Of a DNA stretch of 64,000 nucleotides, positions 25,701 through 36,765 are shown one piece after another. This DNA comes from Bimastos eiseni (lineage: Eukaryota > Annelida > Clitellata > Crassiclitellata > Lumbricidae). Under the pieces are notes generated by a model. That model did no database searches. It was not told where the DNA came from and was given only the letters and a program-made list of their open reading frames with translations. The stretch is from the NCBI GenBank assembly GCA_959347315.1, contig OY365806.1, forward strand, positions 57,737,655 through 57,801,654, read 5' to 3'. A program made the position numbers and the translations under genes. How positions within the stretch are numbered: position 1 is the stretch's first letter; each line of letters starts with the position of its first letter.

Positions 25701-28700
25701 GGACTGCTATAACTCAACACGTGCCAACGTGGGCCTTTCTGTGTGGAATGACCATCCCCTAGTATCCGTAGCGAGCTTTTAATCTGGCTCCCATCCTCGA
25801 TTCCTCATACCTTAGTTGCCTGAAGACTTTCTTATTTCCTCGGGACTAGCTGTCACGCGGGAACGCTTCTGAATAGCTAGTATTATAAGAAGTGCTATAT
25901 AAATAACCAGATATGATACGAATGATAAGATAACAATGATGATGATGACGACGATGATGATGATGATGACAATGATGCACGAATACGACAGCGACGATGA
26001 TGACAATAAATTTGTGTTCTTGATGGATTTTTTTACCACCGGTAAAATAATAATAATAGTGTCCTTAACATCCGTCGAGAATTTTTAGTTTGGGAGAGAA
26101 CCGTTAATCCTTATAGACGTCTACACTTTGCCAATAAGTATTAAACCAAGTGATGGAGAAACCTCGAATTTAAAAAATTCAATAAAGCATTTAAATATGC
26201 AATAGTGCACTTAAAAAGGTTAATGCAACTGAAACATCTAAGTTGGAGAGCATAGGTTTGGACCTACGTGTGCACGTGGACCTACGTGGACCTACGTCCG
26301 ATTGCATCAACGAAAATAATGGGGTAGAACTAATTTTATGCCATTGTCAGAACACAATAACTCCCACAATTCCTAGATATGGCCAACGTAAAGAGGAAAG
26401 CAGTGCCTCTAAAATAAACAGGACATCTGGAGCAAAGTTGAAAGTTCTAGAACATTAAAATGTCAAGAAATAGTCCCTTAATGATGCCGTTCATCATAAA
26501 CGCGACGATCGATCCATTGTGTAAATCTAATAAAGTGCATCATCATGCTATGAAACTATCCTCCACTGCTTGCACTTTGGCAATGCCAATCCAAAGCCTG
26601 GATAAAGGAGGAGGTTGACGCTAATGATCTTTCTTATCACACAGTGTCGTTAAAACTGAAACTATAGTGCCGCAATGCCATTCGTATCGCTACAGTCGGT
26701 GTCTATCAATATACACTACACATTATCTTTATATCTTCCATACATATTGTCGCAAATTTAAATAAATCATGAACGTATACACTATGAAATGTCGACCTAC
26801 TAAATCATGGTTCGTTAGTTGCCCATATCAGTCGGTTAATGCCTTAAGTAACTGGCGCGTCGCTGCCATAATCTCTGGCGCGTGGACATACTTCCGCCAT
26901 TATCGCCCATCCAGGCCAATGCGCATGCGTTCCATGCAGCGCCACCTATGAGCGGCTAATCGTTTTGACTCGCTGGCCGACCTTCCGGCGTTTTCTTTGT
27001 CTGAATTACGAAAGTGAAATCTAACTAGGTAAAAGGAAATGCTTCCATTTAAGTCGAAGAGACAAACACACAGACAGACAGGCAGGCAAACAGGCAGACG
27101 TACAGACAGAGAGGGAGGGGAGGAATACTTACCCCATAATCTCAGGAGAGAGATAAGATGCCTGAGCGGTTGGACCCGTCTTTAGTCCAAAAGGAAAAGC
27201 AGCTACAAATACAATTCGGATAAATCATCAGTAAAATATTATCTGGACCAAGAAACTGTCTGTATAACTTACAGACAAAGACCTGAATGCAGTGCATAGG
27301 GATACGTGTATACATAGCTACTTGTATAGTCGATGCAACTGTTTAATTAGAGTAATAGGTCGGACTCTAATCGTCTTTATTAATTTTGTTTTCACTGATT
27401 TTAAGCATTTGTCCAGAAATACTTGTAATAATAGATCGCCGCTGACCGCCCTGTATTGATGCCTTACAGCAATACGTAGTATTAGCAATACGCAGGAGCC
27501 CCTAACCAGCGAGATCACTCGATCCCTTCAGAGGCCGCTATATATATATATGTACCATAAGTGTACTTGAAATTCGATTGTTTCATTATAATTATTCGTT
27601 GTATTTATTTGCATCAGTAGGCTACTTCTATGCTGCAAGCTATGCATAAAGATGGCTCATGGTCCTCGTGGAACACCTCCAATATTCGCCTTCTTAAAAA
27701 CCAGTCTGAAGCATGGATAAAGGAGGAGGGCTACGCAAATGATCTCTGTCATCACACAGTGTTTTTAAACTGAAACTTGTGGTCGTCGTGGGTCTACTCA
27801 CCAATCAGTTCCCCGACGGGAATCCGAGGTTTCGCTCCTAAGTAGGCGAGGTTAACGTTTGCCTTTCGACCGTCGATGATAGGGTTGGGATCCTTGCAAG
27901 CCCTCTCTGCCCCCAGTCGATCAGACATCGTCACCTGTCAACGATCACCAGACGACATCATTATCTCTAGCGAAATGAACAATGACCCATTTCACTCACC
28001 AATGCCTCATAATGAGTCGATCAGAAGTAGACCGTTGTTAGTCCTATATCAATCGGCTTTTGTGTGATATGCTACAACTTCTATAAACTGCAACTTTGAG
28101 ACTCGATCCTTCAATAATTTAGGCGTAGGCCCTATAGTCTTGTCACGGTTTGAGCCAACAGGAATTTACAACGATCAGCGTTTATTAACTTACGTTAATG
28201 CGTAGGCCTATACATGACGACTAACGCTGAACGCGCGGAACCATCTTTGACTTTGTAGCGCAAAGAGTAAAAGATCTAGAATAATTTTTCTAAAAGTTTT
28301 TGTCGTTTGTGTGACCTCGTATTGCATAATAAAATATATGAGAAGAATGTCTACCTAATTATCGAAGACTGAAAGTTTCCCTTTTGTCAGTGTGCACTTG
28401 GCAAAAGGCTGTAGCAATTTGTGTCATATGCCAATGTGCATATGCCCTACATAACCTTCATACAGGCATAGCACTGTATGCCAAATGCTATAACAACGTA
28501 ATTATGTATATAATAGTCTGGATGTAGTCATGTACCACCTATTTAATCGGATAACAGCACTTAACATATTTCGCATGGTGCATAAAATCATGTTCTATTT
28601 GGGTGTAATATTACAAATTCACCTGAGGACCCATGCCTTCCTCCCCGCTCATTCAAATATCACTAACAGAATGCTTATAAACAATATCAAACATTGCATT

Positions 28701-30903
28701 TTAAAGGGTTCACGATAGTACATCGATATTCTGAAAATATGCCCATGAATGGTTGTCGACGTTTCTACACTCAAAAAGGCGGCAATGGCAGTCCACGCAT
28801 CAATGTAAGATAGCAATTGCTGGAGAGAGATACCAAATTCCAAAGGGCGCTATGTAATTGCTCGGACATACACAACACACGCACACATGCAATCATGCAT
28901 AGTTGCATACATGCACAATGCATACTAACATAAGTAATATACGCACTTACATACGAGCATACGTACACACATACAAGCATACGTACATACATACGAGCAT
29001 ACGTACACACATACGAGCATACGTACATACATACGAGCATACGTACACACATACGAGCATACGTACATACATACGAGCATACGTACACACATACGAGCAT
29101 ACGTACATACATACGAGCATACGTACACACATACGAGCATACGTACATACATACGAGCATACGTACACACATACGAGCATACGTACATACATACGAGCAT
29201 ACGTACACACATATGAGCATACGTACATACATACGAGCATACGTACACACATACGAGCATACGTACATACATACGAGCATACGTACATACATGCATACAT
29301 GAATACATACATACATGCATACATACATACATACATACATACATACATACGTATATTCACACATACATACATACATACATACATACATACATACATACAT
29401 ACATACATACATACATACATACATAGGCCTACATACATACCTACGAACACACACACACATACATACATGACATCAATGACTCCAAATTGATTAGGATAAA
29501 CAGTTACACTGCTTCTACATTTAAGTCACGGTTAATATCCAAATCGCCCTTGGGCAAAAGAGATGGCTCACGACCTGAATCCGACAAATGATTGAAGTAA
29601 ACCAGATTTAGGAAACTGAAGGGGTATAAAAGTCAATCGTGATAAGTATACGAAAGGGTAACGGACGAGACCTGATGTAGGCATATGCACGTAGTATAGG
29701 AAGCTCCTTAACAAAAGTATTCTGTCCTGTGAGCGAAATGCATCTGTGTATCTAAATGGCCATCATTTATATAGAGCTGTGTTCTGATGGTGACCTGTGA
29801 TAAACGATTTGACTGTGATTTGACCAGTGTCAAACATTTTTTCTGACAGTTAGAAGCTGCCATCAATAGAATAATTAACTGAATAGCGTGACTTTCCAAG
29901 TTGTGGTTCTCTCACAGAATGATCCAAGCAGGTGCTCTTGGCACCAAATTGACCAGCCTTCAGTGTTGGGCATGAGTTAACTCAGATAAGTTTAAACTCA
30001 CGAATTAACTCACTTGCTGTGATTTATGAGTTTGAGTTAACTCACCTCAAAGAGAGTGAGTTATGAGTTTGATTTAATTCATAATTTCTGTAAGTTTGAG
30101 TTATAACTGTCAATTTTAAACTCAACTCACTATTCGGCAGAAATGACGCTATATCAGCAATATCTCACACACAATTCATGCTGCGGAGGATGTTAAACAT
30201 GTGAACTGTGGTGTTTACTTTGACTCAGCAATAATAACCTGATTTATTCATTAACAATAAAAACAGTAATACTATTATACTAGTAAATTAGTAATAATAA
30301 ATTGATGATACCATTTTGTGGTAGCTGTGCATCTGTACAACGTTTGACTAGAACATGCCAGTATATGAGACAAGTGTGAGTTAATGAATTAACTCATTTA
30401 ACAACTGAGTTAGAGTTAACTCACTTGACAGAGGATGAGTTGAGTTTGAGTTTTAACTCATTTTGAGGTGCATGAGTTGAGTTTAATTTAACTCATTTCT
30501 TGTCTGAGTGTACCCATCACTGCCATCCTTAGTGAATCACCCTGAGCAATCTTTCGACTTCCTTTTTCAGGTTTGAATCGATTGACTCCAGTTGCTCGAC
30601 AGAGTCGATATATTAATATGCGCAACACGTTTAGACAGTTTCTACTCGATTGGCCAAATGATCACTGATACCTTGAATAGACTCAACGCCAATGAGTGGA
30701 ACTCGTGGAATAAGTTAATAACAAACAGGTTTGAAGGGGTGGTAACAGAAATCACTGGCTCCTATGCAATAGTAGCAGTGAAGTCACGGGCCTCTAAATT
30801 ATATTTTGAATAAACCAACTCTTCTGGATTTAGCTGCAGTCAAAAATTTTAAACACTATTCGAGGCCAATTGCAGACCCGGCATTTGCCATGTTTGATAT
30901 GTT

Positions 30904-30963
<60 letters not shown>

Positions 30964-31123
30964 CTGACAGCTAATTTCATAAAACAAATCAAAACGATTA
31001 TGAATGTTCGCATAATTATAAGCGTCAATATAGTCGTGTGCGACATTGCTGGATGATGGCAGCAAAAAGAGAACTAGGGAGAGAGAGAGAGAGACAGATA
31101 CAGAGAGAGAGAGAGAGAGACAG

Positions 31124-31178
<55 letters not shown>

Positions 31179-33452
31179 GAGAGACAGAGAGAGACAGAGA
31201 GAGACAGAGAGAGACAGAGAGACAGAGACAGAGACAGAGGGGGAGAGAGAGTGAGTGAGTGAGTGAGTGAGTGAGTGAGTGAGTAAGTAAGACAGAGAAA
31301 GGGGAGAGAGCATGGCAGGTTGGTTGCGTTGTTACGTCACTGTTTGGCCGGCTCAATGAGGGTAAGCAATGCAATGCAAAAGTTGTGGAATTGTGGGATA
31401 GCTTAGTGGTCAGCGTGCAGGAAATTGGTTCGCGGTTTCTGTTCGACCTGCTCCCATATATAATATATAGGGTGCATAAATATATATAAATATATATATA
31501 TAGAGAGAGAGCCTCTTTTTACCAGATTTGTTCACAGTTAGTAGATGGCAGATGAGACGGCGAGCGAGGAGCTGATTCCTATGTCGAGGCTAAGAAAATG
31601 AAGTAGCTAACACTTCATACCCGTGGCTGCCTCAGAGCCATAGCTTAAAGACTAGTCTTCTTCCTATCTTAAAAGCCAACGTTGTCTCATCAGACACATT
31701 TATTATTAGCTTTCGAGAGCAATTTATAAGAATGAATCAGACAGATGCAGAGTCTTCGAAGCCACTTCAAACCCATTTATGCTTAAAAAGACTAAACTGC
31801 TACTAGCTGTGTAATAAGTTTCACACAGGAAATAGCCTGTGATCTCTAGCCCAGAGATATTCAACATACCTATGTTCGTTTATATTAAAGCCCGTGAGAT
31901 GAATAAATAAGAGCGCTATATAAATATCCATCTGGGTGCCTAAGACATCTGGAAAGTCATACGTAGTCAGTTACATTCCTAAGACATCTGCACATTCGCT
32001 TTATAAGAACCTCTATTTAAGCGATGGTGCTTACGGCATAAACTCTATGATCTCAGTGGAGTGGATGACGAGCAATAAATTGGAGCGAAACATCAGTCCA
32101 TTCGACACAGTACATACAAAGCCAGCTGAACGCTGAAAGCTCCTTATTAGACTTAGTGAGCAACGCTGCTTATTAGATTGAGTAAGCAACGCTGCTTATT
32201 AGACTTAGTGAGCAATGCTGTTTATTAAACTGAGTAAGCAAAGCTGCTTATTAGGCTTAGTGATCGACGCTGCCTGTCAGATATATTGAACTAGTCGTCA
32301 GTGTGCATTGCCACACGTGTAAACGAGAGAAAGATTTCAAGTTAAACAGGAATGTAAAATGTAACAGGGCACCAGCTTATTCACGAGCGCTGGCCTATAC
32401 ATATGATCTCAAATTCTGACTATTCCAATATATCGGATGAGTTCCTTTACGCCTACTACCGATGTCCATTTAATGGGATGCAGGCTCTTTAAAGTCCCAA
32501 TACGTGGACCTGGGTTAGCCCGGGATTCAAATCACGGCACACATATAGTCACGATCGGCTTGCGACACGGTATCCTTGCCCACAGAGGTAGGCCTACTTG
32601 GCGAAGGCTTTAACAAGTGTAGCTTTCCGGATCCGTTGCAGAACTGTATGATAGCTTTCAATAACTAGAATTTATATTTTAGAGCTATAATTTTTTTTAT
32701 TCCTTTCAGATTATTCGAGCTTATTTGGCTTACCCAACGATCGTCTTTAAAAAATAATTTCCAAAGAGAAATGGGTATGCATGCTAATTTGTCGCTGTAG
32801 TAGTCTTCGTATGACATGATCTCTTCGGGTGACGCATATCTTTATTATTTGGATCATATCTGAAGGAGAGCACGTAGTTTGCAAAGATATTAGTTTATGC
32901 ATATGAAATGCTACAAAGATCATTCGATGTTCGTCTGATTTTCTAGTTGTGACTCTCTTGACACCAACATCTGATATTATCACGATCTCAGAGCGTCAGC
33001 AGCCAGAAACCACCGCATCTGCAGCAGATTGTAACAGCTGCCATGAGGCCGAAAACACATGGCCTGCACGCATGGCCTACATCAACTACAAATGCAATAA
33101 CTCGTCTGCGTTTTACGATGGGTTTGGTGAATGGACTATTATAATTATCTATATTGTATACGATTGCTCTATTAGGAACTACTGCCAAATATATACACAA
33201 ATCATATAGACTTTACATAATTTAGATAATATAGGACATCAAGAATTTATAATATATACAATATCATATATAACTTATTTACATGTACAACATGTGGCCT
33301 GAACGATCGTCCTCAGTCAGCTTACATTATGTAGGCCTACATACAACCTAACATTCAATATTACTATGCCTATATATAATAATATACGGTGCCTTATGGC
33401 GAATGCGTGATGCATATCTGTATATATATATAATATATCTTATGGAGAGCAT

Positions 33453-33489
<37 letters not shown>

Positions 33490-36400
33490 AATCACGGACG
33501 TCTGTTCTAAACAAGTGTCGATACTTATAGCATCGATGGCATGTAGGCTACTTGTAAGCAATAAAGGGCGGACGCTGGTCAAGTGGGTCATTTGCTCGAA
33601 TTTCTGCTCCAGGCAAAGTCTCATTCTCTTCCATTCTTTGTCTCTGTGGATCTGGCTGGCTGTCTTTCTCACTAGACCTGTACGTTTTTCTCTGTGTTGC
33701 CTTTTGTCCTTTCCAAGATGTCTCGTTTAACTCTTACCACGACTGGCGTATATCCTGGAGTTCGTCTAGAAAAGGAACGCTATTAACGACATTAAATTTT
33801 TATTCCTGGACATAATGAAAAGAGACTAATCGCAGAAGATGACGCTTATTAGGTCCAGACAGTCCTTGTTACTATCGACCCCTCTGCTGAAGCATACGGC
33901 ACAGACTGAAAGCCGTAGAAGACCAAGTGGACTAATAGACGTGTGTGTATGTGCCGCAGGGTAGCTTTGGTCTAGTGGTTAAAGAGCTGAACCGTTGGCT
34001 GAGAAGGTTCGGGACTGAAACGCTGGAGCACTCTGGTTGCACTTCAGATCCACTTGGAGATATTAAGTATGCTAATCTCAACCGTTGGAATGATAAGAAG
34101 AACAAATTAGTCAGCAAATCATATACACAAAGACTCCATTAAGCAAAGCAGAGGATCTAATCATTATTAACTAGCTGCGCTGAATGCGTTGTAAACGTGA
34201 AGCAACATCTGTCACACTTCGTACGAACTAATTGCCTAACTATGGACAACGGGGCATAATTAGGCCTACATCTAAATTCCCCGAACCAAGTTTCAGTTAA
34301 GTAAATTTAGTATATATAATAAAAACAAACAGTTAGCTACATGTAATTTTTGCATCCTTCTGCCAGTCTGTATAAACTTTTTTTGGAATGAAATTAATTT
34401 AACCAGACCTAGAAATGAGATGACTGACACTACAATACCGTGGTCCAGGCAGCAGATAGCAGAATTGTCCACGGGTCGGTCGCGAGTTTGATAGGGTTGG
34501 GTCGGTCGGGTCAGGAATATCTGCAAATTAGGCGGGTCGGGTCGGGTCAAGATCCTGGCGGGTCAGGTTGGGTCGGGTTCCAAACCCGGACCCATTTCGA
34601 CCCACCAATTATTTTGCAGAGCTTAATTTTCAACTCAGTGCTATTCATAATGTTAATCAGTTACAATCAAATAAATTGAATGTGGCGAAGGAATTAGATT
34701 TACTACAAGCGTGCGAGTTAGGCTGAGGAGGCAATGCTGAGACATACGGGCCGGACTCATACGCAGCTAATAATACCCTAAATTCTTTCACACATATTTA
34801 TGGAGAAAGTAAGTTTAGGCCAAATTAAATGGAATAAGCGAAGGGTATCTTCCCTGATACGTCATCACAAATCTATATTATGATCATTTAGGGCGGTCTG
34901 AATATGCTGTGTTTCTACGACATTTGAATATTACGATAAATAATATTAGTGAAATTAGCACAAAAGACGGGTCGGGTCTGGTCATGTACGTCATGGGTCG
35001 GGTCAGATATTTGTATTTAGAAATCGGGTCGTGTCCATTTTCAATGGGTCGGGCCGGGTCATGAAAACTGGACCAAATGACAACTCTGGTAGCGAGTGCC
35101 TTCAATCCACTCGATATAGCAACCGCCACTTGTGCAGAAACAGATGTCACGTGACCACAATTTGTATTTCGTTCGACCGCTATTATTCGGCCGGATACCG
35201 AATAGCCATCTGGCCCACTATTCGGCTCCGAAGCGAATACCAAGTGAATATTCGGTACAGCCCTAATTTTATGCGATGTAATTGGTGTAATATGATGGAA
35301 TATTGTATAGCGCCGCTCAATTTTCAGCGCTCTCAGCGTCTGTTCATGGGCCAGAGAACAACAAATTCTTGAGGCGTCTCTGGAACTACAGGATAGGTGG
35401 GAGGGCTAGTAATTACAGGCGCAAGGATCGTGGAAGACAGTTCCAAGCTACAAGGTCAACATAGGAAAATCTCATGGAATTGGACCGTAGCAGAGCGCAT
35501 ATACAAGGAACAATCAGAGGAGAACGGACATTTGCCCCCCCTCCCGAACATTTGCCCCTTCGGACAAGTGTCCCCTTAGAATAATTGCCGCTCCCCATTT
35601 TGGGCAGGACATTTGCCCCTGGACAATTGCTCCCCCCTAGTGTGAAGTAGGAACGGATGATGACAAGTTATATATTTAGCTGCCATTATATAAAATATAT
35701 GAAAACAAGCAACTAATTATCGTGTCGTTCAGGAGACAAAGTGAACCCAGCTCTGAATCTTTATTTATCTCGCTGGATGCATAAATACTGCATACAGTCC
35801 GTGACGCGCCTTAATAGGCGGTGAAGGTCAGCTATTAAACAGCTACGGTTGGTTAGCAGATGTCAGTGACACGCGATAATCATCTCCCGTTAATAAGATC
35901 GAGAGTGAGTGAATACCTCTATATAGATGATAATAATCTCAGAATATAGGTTGTAAGTATGCTTACTGTTGGTTAACAGTCAGTGACATGCGATAATCAT
36001 CTCTGTGAGAGTGGGTGAAGATGTCATATCGCATAAAACACTCGTTATTTACAACAGCCATCGTATATCACGTGTATCAAACTGGCTTCTTGATTCGTCA
36101 GCGAACTTTGCAGGTAATGGAACCGAACACGGAGAGCAATTAACAGGTTTTGAAACCAAAGCAATATGTCAACCCTCTAAGAAAAGATATTTAACAGGTT
36201 TAGTAACACACAGCCGACATGGACACATCCATGCACACATACATAATGTGCATACAATCATGCATCATATGTGGACACATGCAATGCATCTAAACAGAAT
36301 ATTAGATATACGCATGCAATGTATGCATATACATGTACGTGTGCAGGCATATATTTGTGTATGTATGCATAATCATATGAACTTATACGTGTATGTATGC

Positions 36401-36765
36401 ATGTATAATATGTCGGTGCGACTGAACTGTGTGAATGAATGACTGACTGAATGATTGAATGAATGAATAAATGAGTAAATGATTGAATGAATGAAGGAAT
36501 GAAAATGAATGATTGAATGATTGAATGACTGAATGAATGAATGATTGAATGAATGAATGAATGAATGAATGAAAATGAATGAATGAATGCTTACGAATCC
36601 GTATCCGCGGCTCTTTCCCGTCTGTCGATCGGTGATGACAACGGCTTCTTCGATGCTTCCATAAGGTTCGAAAAACTTCTGTAGCGTTTCATCGGTCGTG
36701 TGATACGGTAGACCACCGACGAAGATCTTGGTGAACGTCGTATCCCTCTGGTGGTAGGAGTTCAT
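15345..36765 (-). CDS. RBM24/38: RBM24/RBM38-family RNA-binding protein, complete coding region in four exons
   Basis: Spliced gene, coding exons 36765-36595, 27934-27802, 27202-27133 and 15759-15345 (789 nt, 262 aa; human RBM24 and RBM38 are close to 240 aa). The single RRM lies at residues ~10-90: RNP2 [12 protein letters not shown] in exon 1, RNP1 KSRGYGFV split across exons 1 and 2, then [20 protein letters not shown] and AYLGAKPR in exon 2. After the RRM the chain is Pro/Ala/Tyr/Ser-rich and ends SHQDRLQ, like the end of RBM24. Phases at the three junctions are 0, 1 and 2, and each fits its partner. All three introns are GT-AG (about 8.7 kb, 0.6 kb and 11.4 kb). An in-frame TAG two codons before the ATG fixes the start. 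Known family role: single-RRM regulator of splicing, mRNA stability and translation (vertebrate RBM24/38, worm SUP-12), binding GU-rich RNA. Whether it is co-orthologous to both vertebrate paralogues needs a tree. Confidence 0.95.
15832..15893. repeat. GAC/GAT triplet tract 73 bp upstream of RBM24/38 exon 4
   Basis: In the gene's sense strand this reads as UCAU/UCGU repeats close to the 3' splice site, i.e. clustered YCAY motifs. Confidence 0.9.
16880..17200. repeat. Polypyrimidine-rich stretch in RBM24/38 intron 3
   Basis: About 320 bp strongly biased to C and T on the plus strand, with TTCC/TTCT simple sequence. No coding sense. Confidence 0.7.
18730..19410. repeat. 48-bp minisatellite, about 14 copies, in RBM24/38 intron 3
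   Basis: The unit contains CATCTCCATCTTCTCTCACC. Two unit types alternate, one with CTCCATCCTTCCTTCCTCTT and one with TTTGTCTTTTCTTCCTCAT. Because 48 is a multiple of three, frames of 260-319 codons stay open on both strands. The minus frame would give Lys/Arg/Glu-rich [16 protein letters not shown] repeats. No splice or start context supports expression. Confidence 0.93.
20085..20620. repeat. TA-rich region with short direct duplications
   Basis: GTGGAAGAAGGCTTGGCCTC occurs at about 20090 and 20118. GTATAGGTCTTCACGAGCAT occurs at about 20296 and 20351. Several (TA)n runs lie between and after. Confidence 0.75.
21570..21665 (+). mobile_element. Possible tRNA-derived SINE head
   Basis: A-box-like AGTCTAGTGGTTGG and, about 35 bp on, a B-box-like GGGCTCAGATCCCTGCC. 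The body downstream does not match the other SINE copies, so this may be a different family. Confidence 0.5.
22677..22726. repeat. (TA)n microsatellite
   Basis: About 25 uninterrupted TA units. Confidence 0.97.
23280..23395. repeat. GGCCGAAGACAGA short tandem repeat
   Basis: Five to six imperfect 14-16 bp units, leading into the purine-rich tract. Confidence 0.85.
23400..23755. repeat. Polypurine tract of about 350 bp
   Basis: Nearly pure A/G on the plus strand (GAAGAGGAAG-type). On the gene's sense strand this is a long polypyrimidine run. Confidence 0.85.
23855..23985. repeat. (GT)n and GAGA/CAGA microsatellite
   Basis: TGTGTGTG followed by GAGAGACAGACAGACAGTGAG-type repeats. Confidence 0.95.
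24575..24625 (+). pseudogene. LINE reverse-transcriptase scrap (LHWLPIQ motif)
   Basis: GACGTCCTACATTGGCTTCC encodes DVLHWLPIQ, the LHWLP signature of CR1/L2-type reverse transcriptases. It is broken soon after by a stop and unrelated sequence. Confidence 0.6.
24675..24775. repeat. Three copies of a CGGAACGCCGTTCCG palindrome
   Basis: Near-perfect inverted repeats (CGGAAC / GTTCCG around GCC) at about 24681, 24710 and 24758, each able to form a short hairpin. Function unknown. Confidence 0.8.
24846..24900 (+). repeat. GGGGAGGGGATGT tandem repeat, G-quadruplex candidate
   Basis: Four 13-bp units with eight G-runs of four or more on the plus strand. This is the C-rich strand of the RBM24/38 transcript, so any quadruplex would be in DNA rather than in the pre-mRNA. 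Confidence 0.85.
25580..25870 (+). pseudogene. LINE reverse-transcriptase C-terminal fragment
   Basis: The frame reads [18 protein letters not shown], then [16 protein letters not shown] and WAFLCGMT, with stops soon after. This matches the carboxy end of CR1/L2/RTE-X-type LINEs (APKYL.DL..., ...LL.VPR.RT...). The tail CTATATAAATAA follows at about 25896. Inactive. Confidence 0.75.
26525..26680 (+). repeat. Dispersed repeat, copy 1
   Basis: Shares GGATAAAGGAGGAGG, AATGATCT and ATCACACAGTGT in the same order and spacing with 27685-27780. The family is not recognised. The two copies lie on either side of RBM24/38 exon 3. Confidence 0.7.
27133..27202 (-). CDS. RBM24/38: RBM24/38 coding exon 3 (post-RRM linker)
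   Basis: 70-nt exon. Acceptor TTTGTAG precedes it and donor GTAAGT is at 27132-27127. Start and end phases (1 in, 2 out) fit exons 2 and 4 exactly. It encodes [20 protein letters not shown] then EIMG, in the place of the vertebrate segment containing FAFGVQQLHP. Sequence conservation here is weak, so the exon is supported mainly by splice sites, phase and position. Confidence 0.85.
27685..27780 (+). repeat. Dispersed repeat, copy 2
   Basis: Same motif order as 26525-26680. Lies in the 0.6 kb intron between RBM24/38 exons 2 and 3, directly beside exon 2. Confidence 0.7.
27802..27934 (-). CDS. RBM24/38: RBM24/38 coding exon 2 (second half of RRM)
   Basis: 44 codons plus one base. The acceptor is GTTGACAG before GTGACGATG and the donor is GTGAGT at 27801-27796. 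It encodes [18 protein letters not shown], then [19 protein letters not shown], the most conserved stretch of the family, followed by IPVGELI. It was too short to stand out as an open frame and was found by homology and phase. Confidence 0.95.
28935..29290. repeat. 40-bp satellite of two alternating 20-mers
   Basis: Alternating ATACGAGCATACGTACACAC and ATACGAGCATACGTACATAC, about nine pairs, nearly identical. Four reading frames stay open through it (Thr-Tyr-Ile-His and Tyr-Val-Cys types). No gene is inferred. Confidence 0.96.
29291..29465. repeat. (ACAT)n microsatellite
   Basis: Continues from the 40-bp satellite. Long uninterrupted ACAT run, then (AC)n. Confidence 0.96.
29961..30522. mobile_element. 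hAT-type non-autonomous transposon with 8-bp duplication
   Basis: The ends read CAGTGTTGGGCATGAGTT and, inverted, CAGTGATGGGTACACTCA. Flanks are CCAGCCTT (29953-29960) and CCATCCTT (30523-30530), a 7/8 target duplication typical of hAT. The arms are built of GAGTTAACTCA palindromes. No transposase. It lies in RBM24/38 intron 1. Confidence 0.85.
30906..30960. repeat. (TA)n microsatellite
   Basis: About 26 TA units. Confidence 0.97.
31079..31295. repeat. (GA)n / GACAGA / (GAGT)n microsatellite cluster
   Basis: Long GA run, then GAGACA units, then GTGA units. The open frames over it are artefacts. Confidence 0.96.
31385..31455 (+). mobile_element. Possible tRNA-derived SINE head
   Basis: GGGATAGCTTAGTGGTCAGC resembles an A-box region and GGTTTCTGTTCGACCTGCTCC a degenerate B-box. 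A (TA)n-rich stretch follows. Confidence 0.45.
32135..32285. repeat. 32-bp tandem repeat, five copies
   Basis: Unit GCTGCTTATTAGACTTAGTG plus AGCAAC, moderately diverged. Confidence 0.85.
32490..32590 (-). mobile_element. Possible tRNA-derived SINE fragment
   Basis: On the minus strand GTGATTTGAATCCCGGGC looks like a B-box region, and an A-box-like stretch lies just upstream. Weak. Confidence 0.35.
33945..34100 (+). mobile_element. tRNA-derived SINE
   Basis: GTAGCTTTGGTCTAGTGGTT (A-box) and AGGTTCGGGACTGAAACGC (B-box) with tRNA-like spacing. The body differs from the copies at 1285 and 56935, so it is a second family. Confidence 0.65.
34460..35088. mobile_element. hAT-like element rich in GGGTCGGGTC
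   Basis: The left end CAGAATTGTCCACGGGTC and the inverted right end CAGAGTTGTCATTTGGTC are related. Both arms carry GGGTCGGGTC repeats. Possible flanking duplication GCAGATAG / GTAGCGAG (5/8). Confidence 0.65.
35150..35268. mobile_element. One end of a hAT-like element (ATTCGG repeats)
   Basis: Ends ...TTCGGTACAGCCCTA, i.e. inverted TAGGGCTGTACCGAA, preceded by ATTCGG/CCGAAT repeats. The partner end was not found, so it is probably truncated. Confidence 0.5.
35520..35640. repeat. GGACATTTGCCCC repeats
   Basis: GGACATTTGCCCC, GAACATTTGCCCC, GGACATTTGCCCC and GGACAATTGCTCCCC follow one another. They look like the arms of a small transposon. Confidence 0.55.
36420..36590. repeat. GAAT/GATT tetranucleotide repeat abutting the RBM24/38 exon 1 donor
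   Basis: Begins at intron position ~5. On the sense strand it reads AUUC/UUCA units, i.e. UCAU about every four bases. Confidence 0.95.
36595..36765 (-). CDS. RBM24/38: RBM24/38 coding exon 1 (start codon, first half of RRM)
   Basis: 57 codons from ATG 36765-36763 to GGATTC. They read [18 protein letters not shown] and so on to GKSRGYGF. The donor GTAAGC is at 36594-36589, phase 0. A tetranucleotide repeat (plus-strand GAAT) begins directly after the donor. The next residues, VTM, come from exon 2 and restore the RNP1 motif. Confidence 0.95.

Noticed and set aside
28771..29490. Long frames on both strands (Tyr-Val-Cys and Thr-His-Ile types)
   Set aside because: Created by the 40-bp satellite and (ACAT)n; four frames are open simultaneously.
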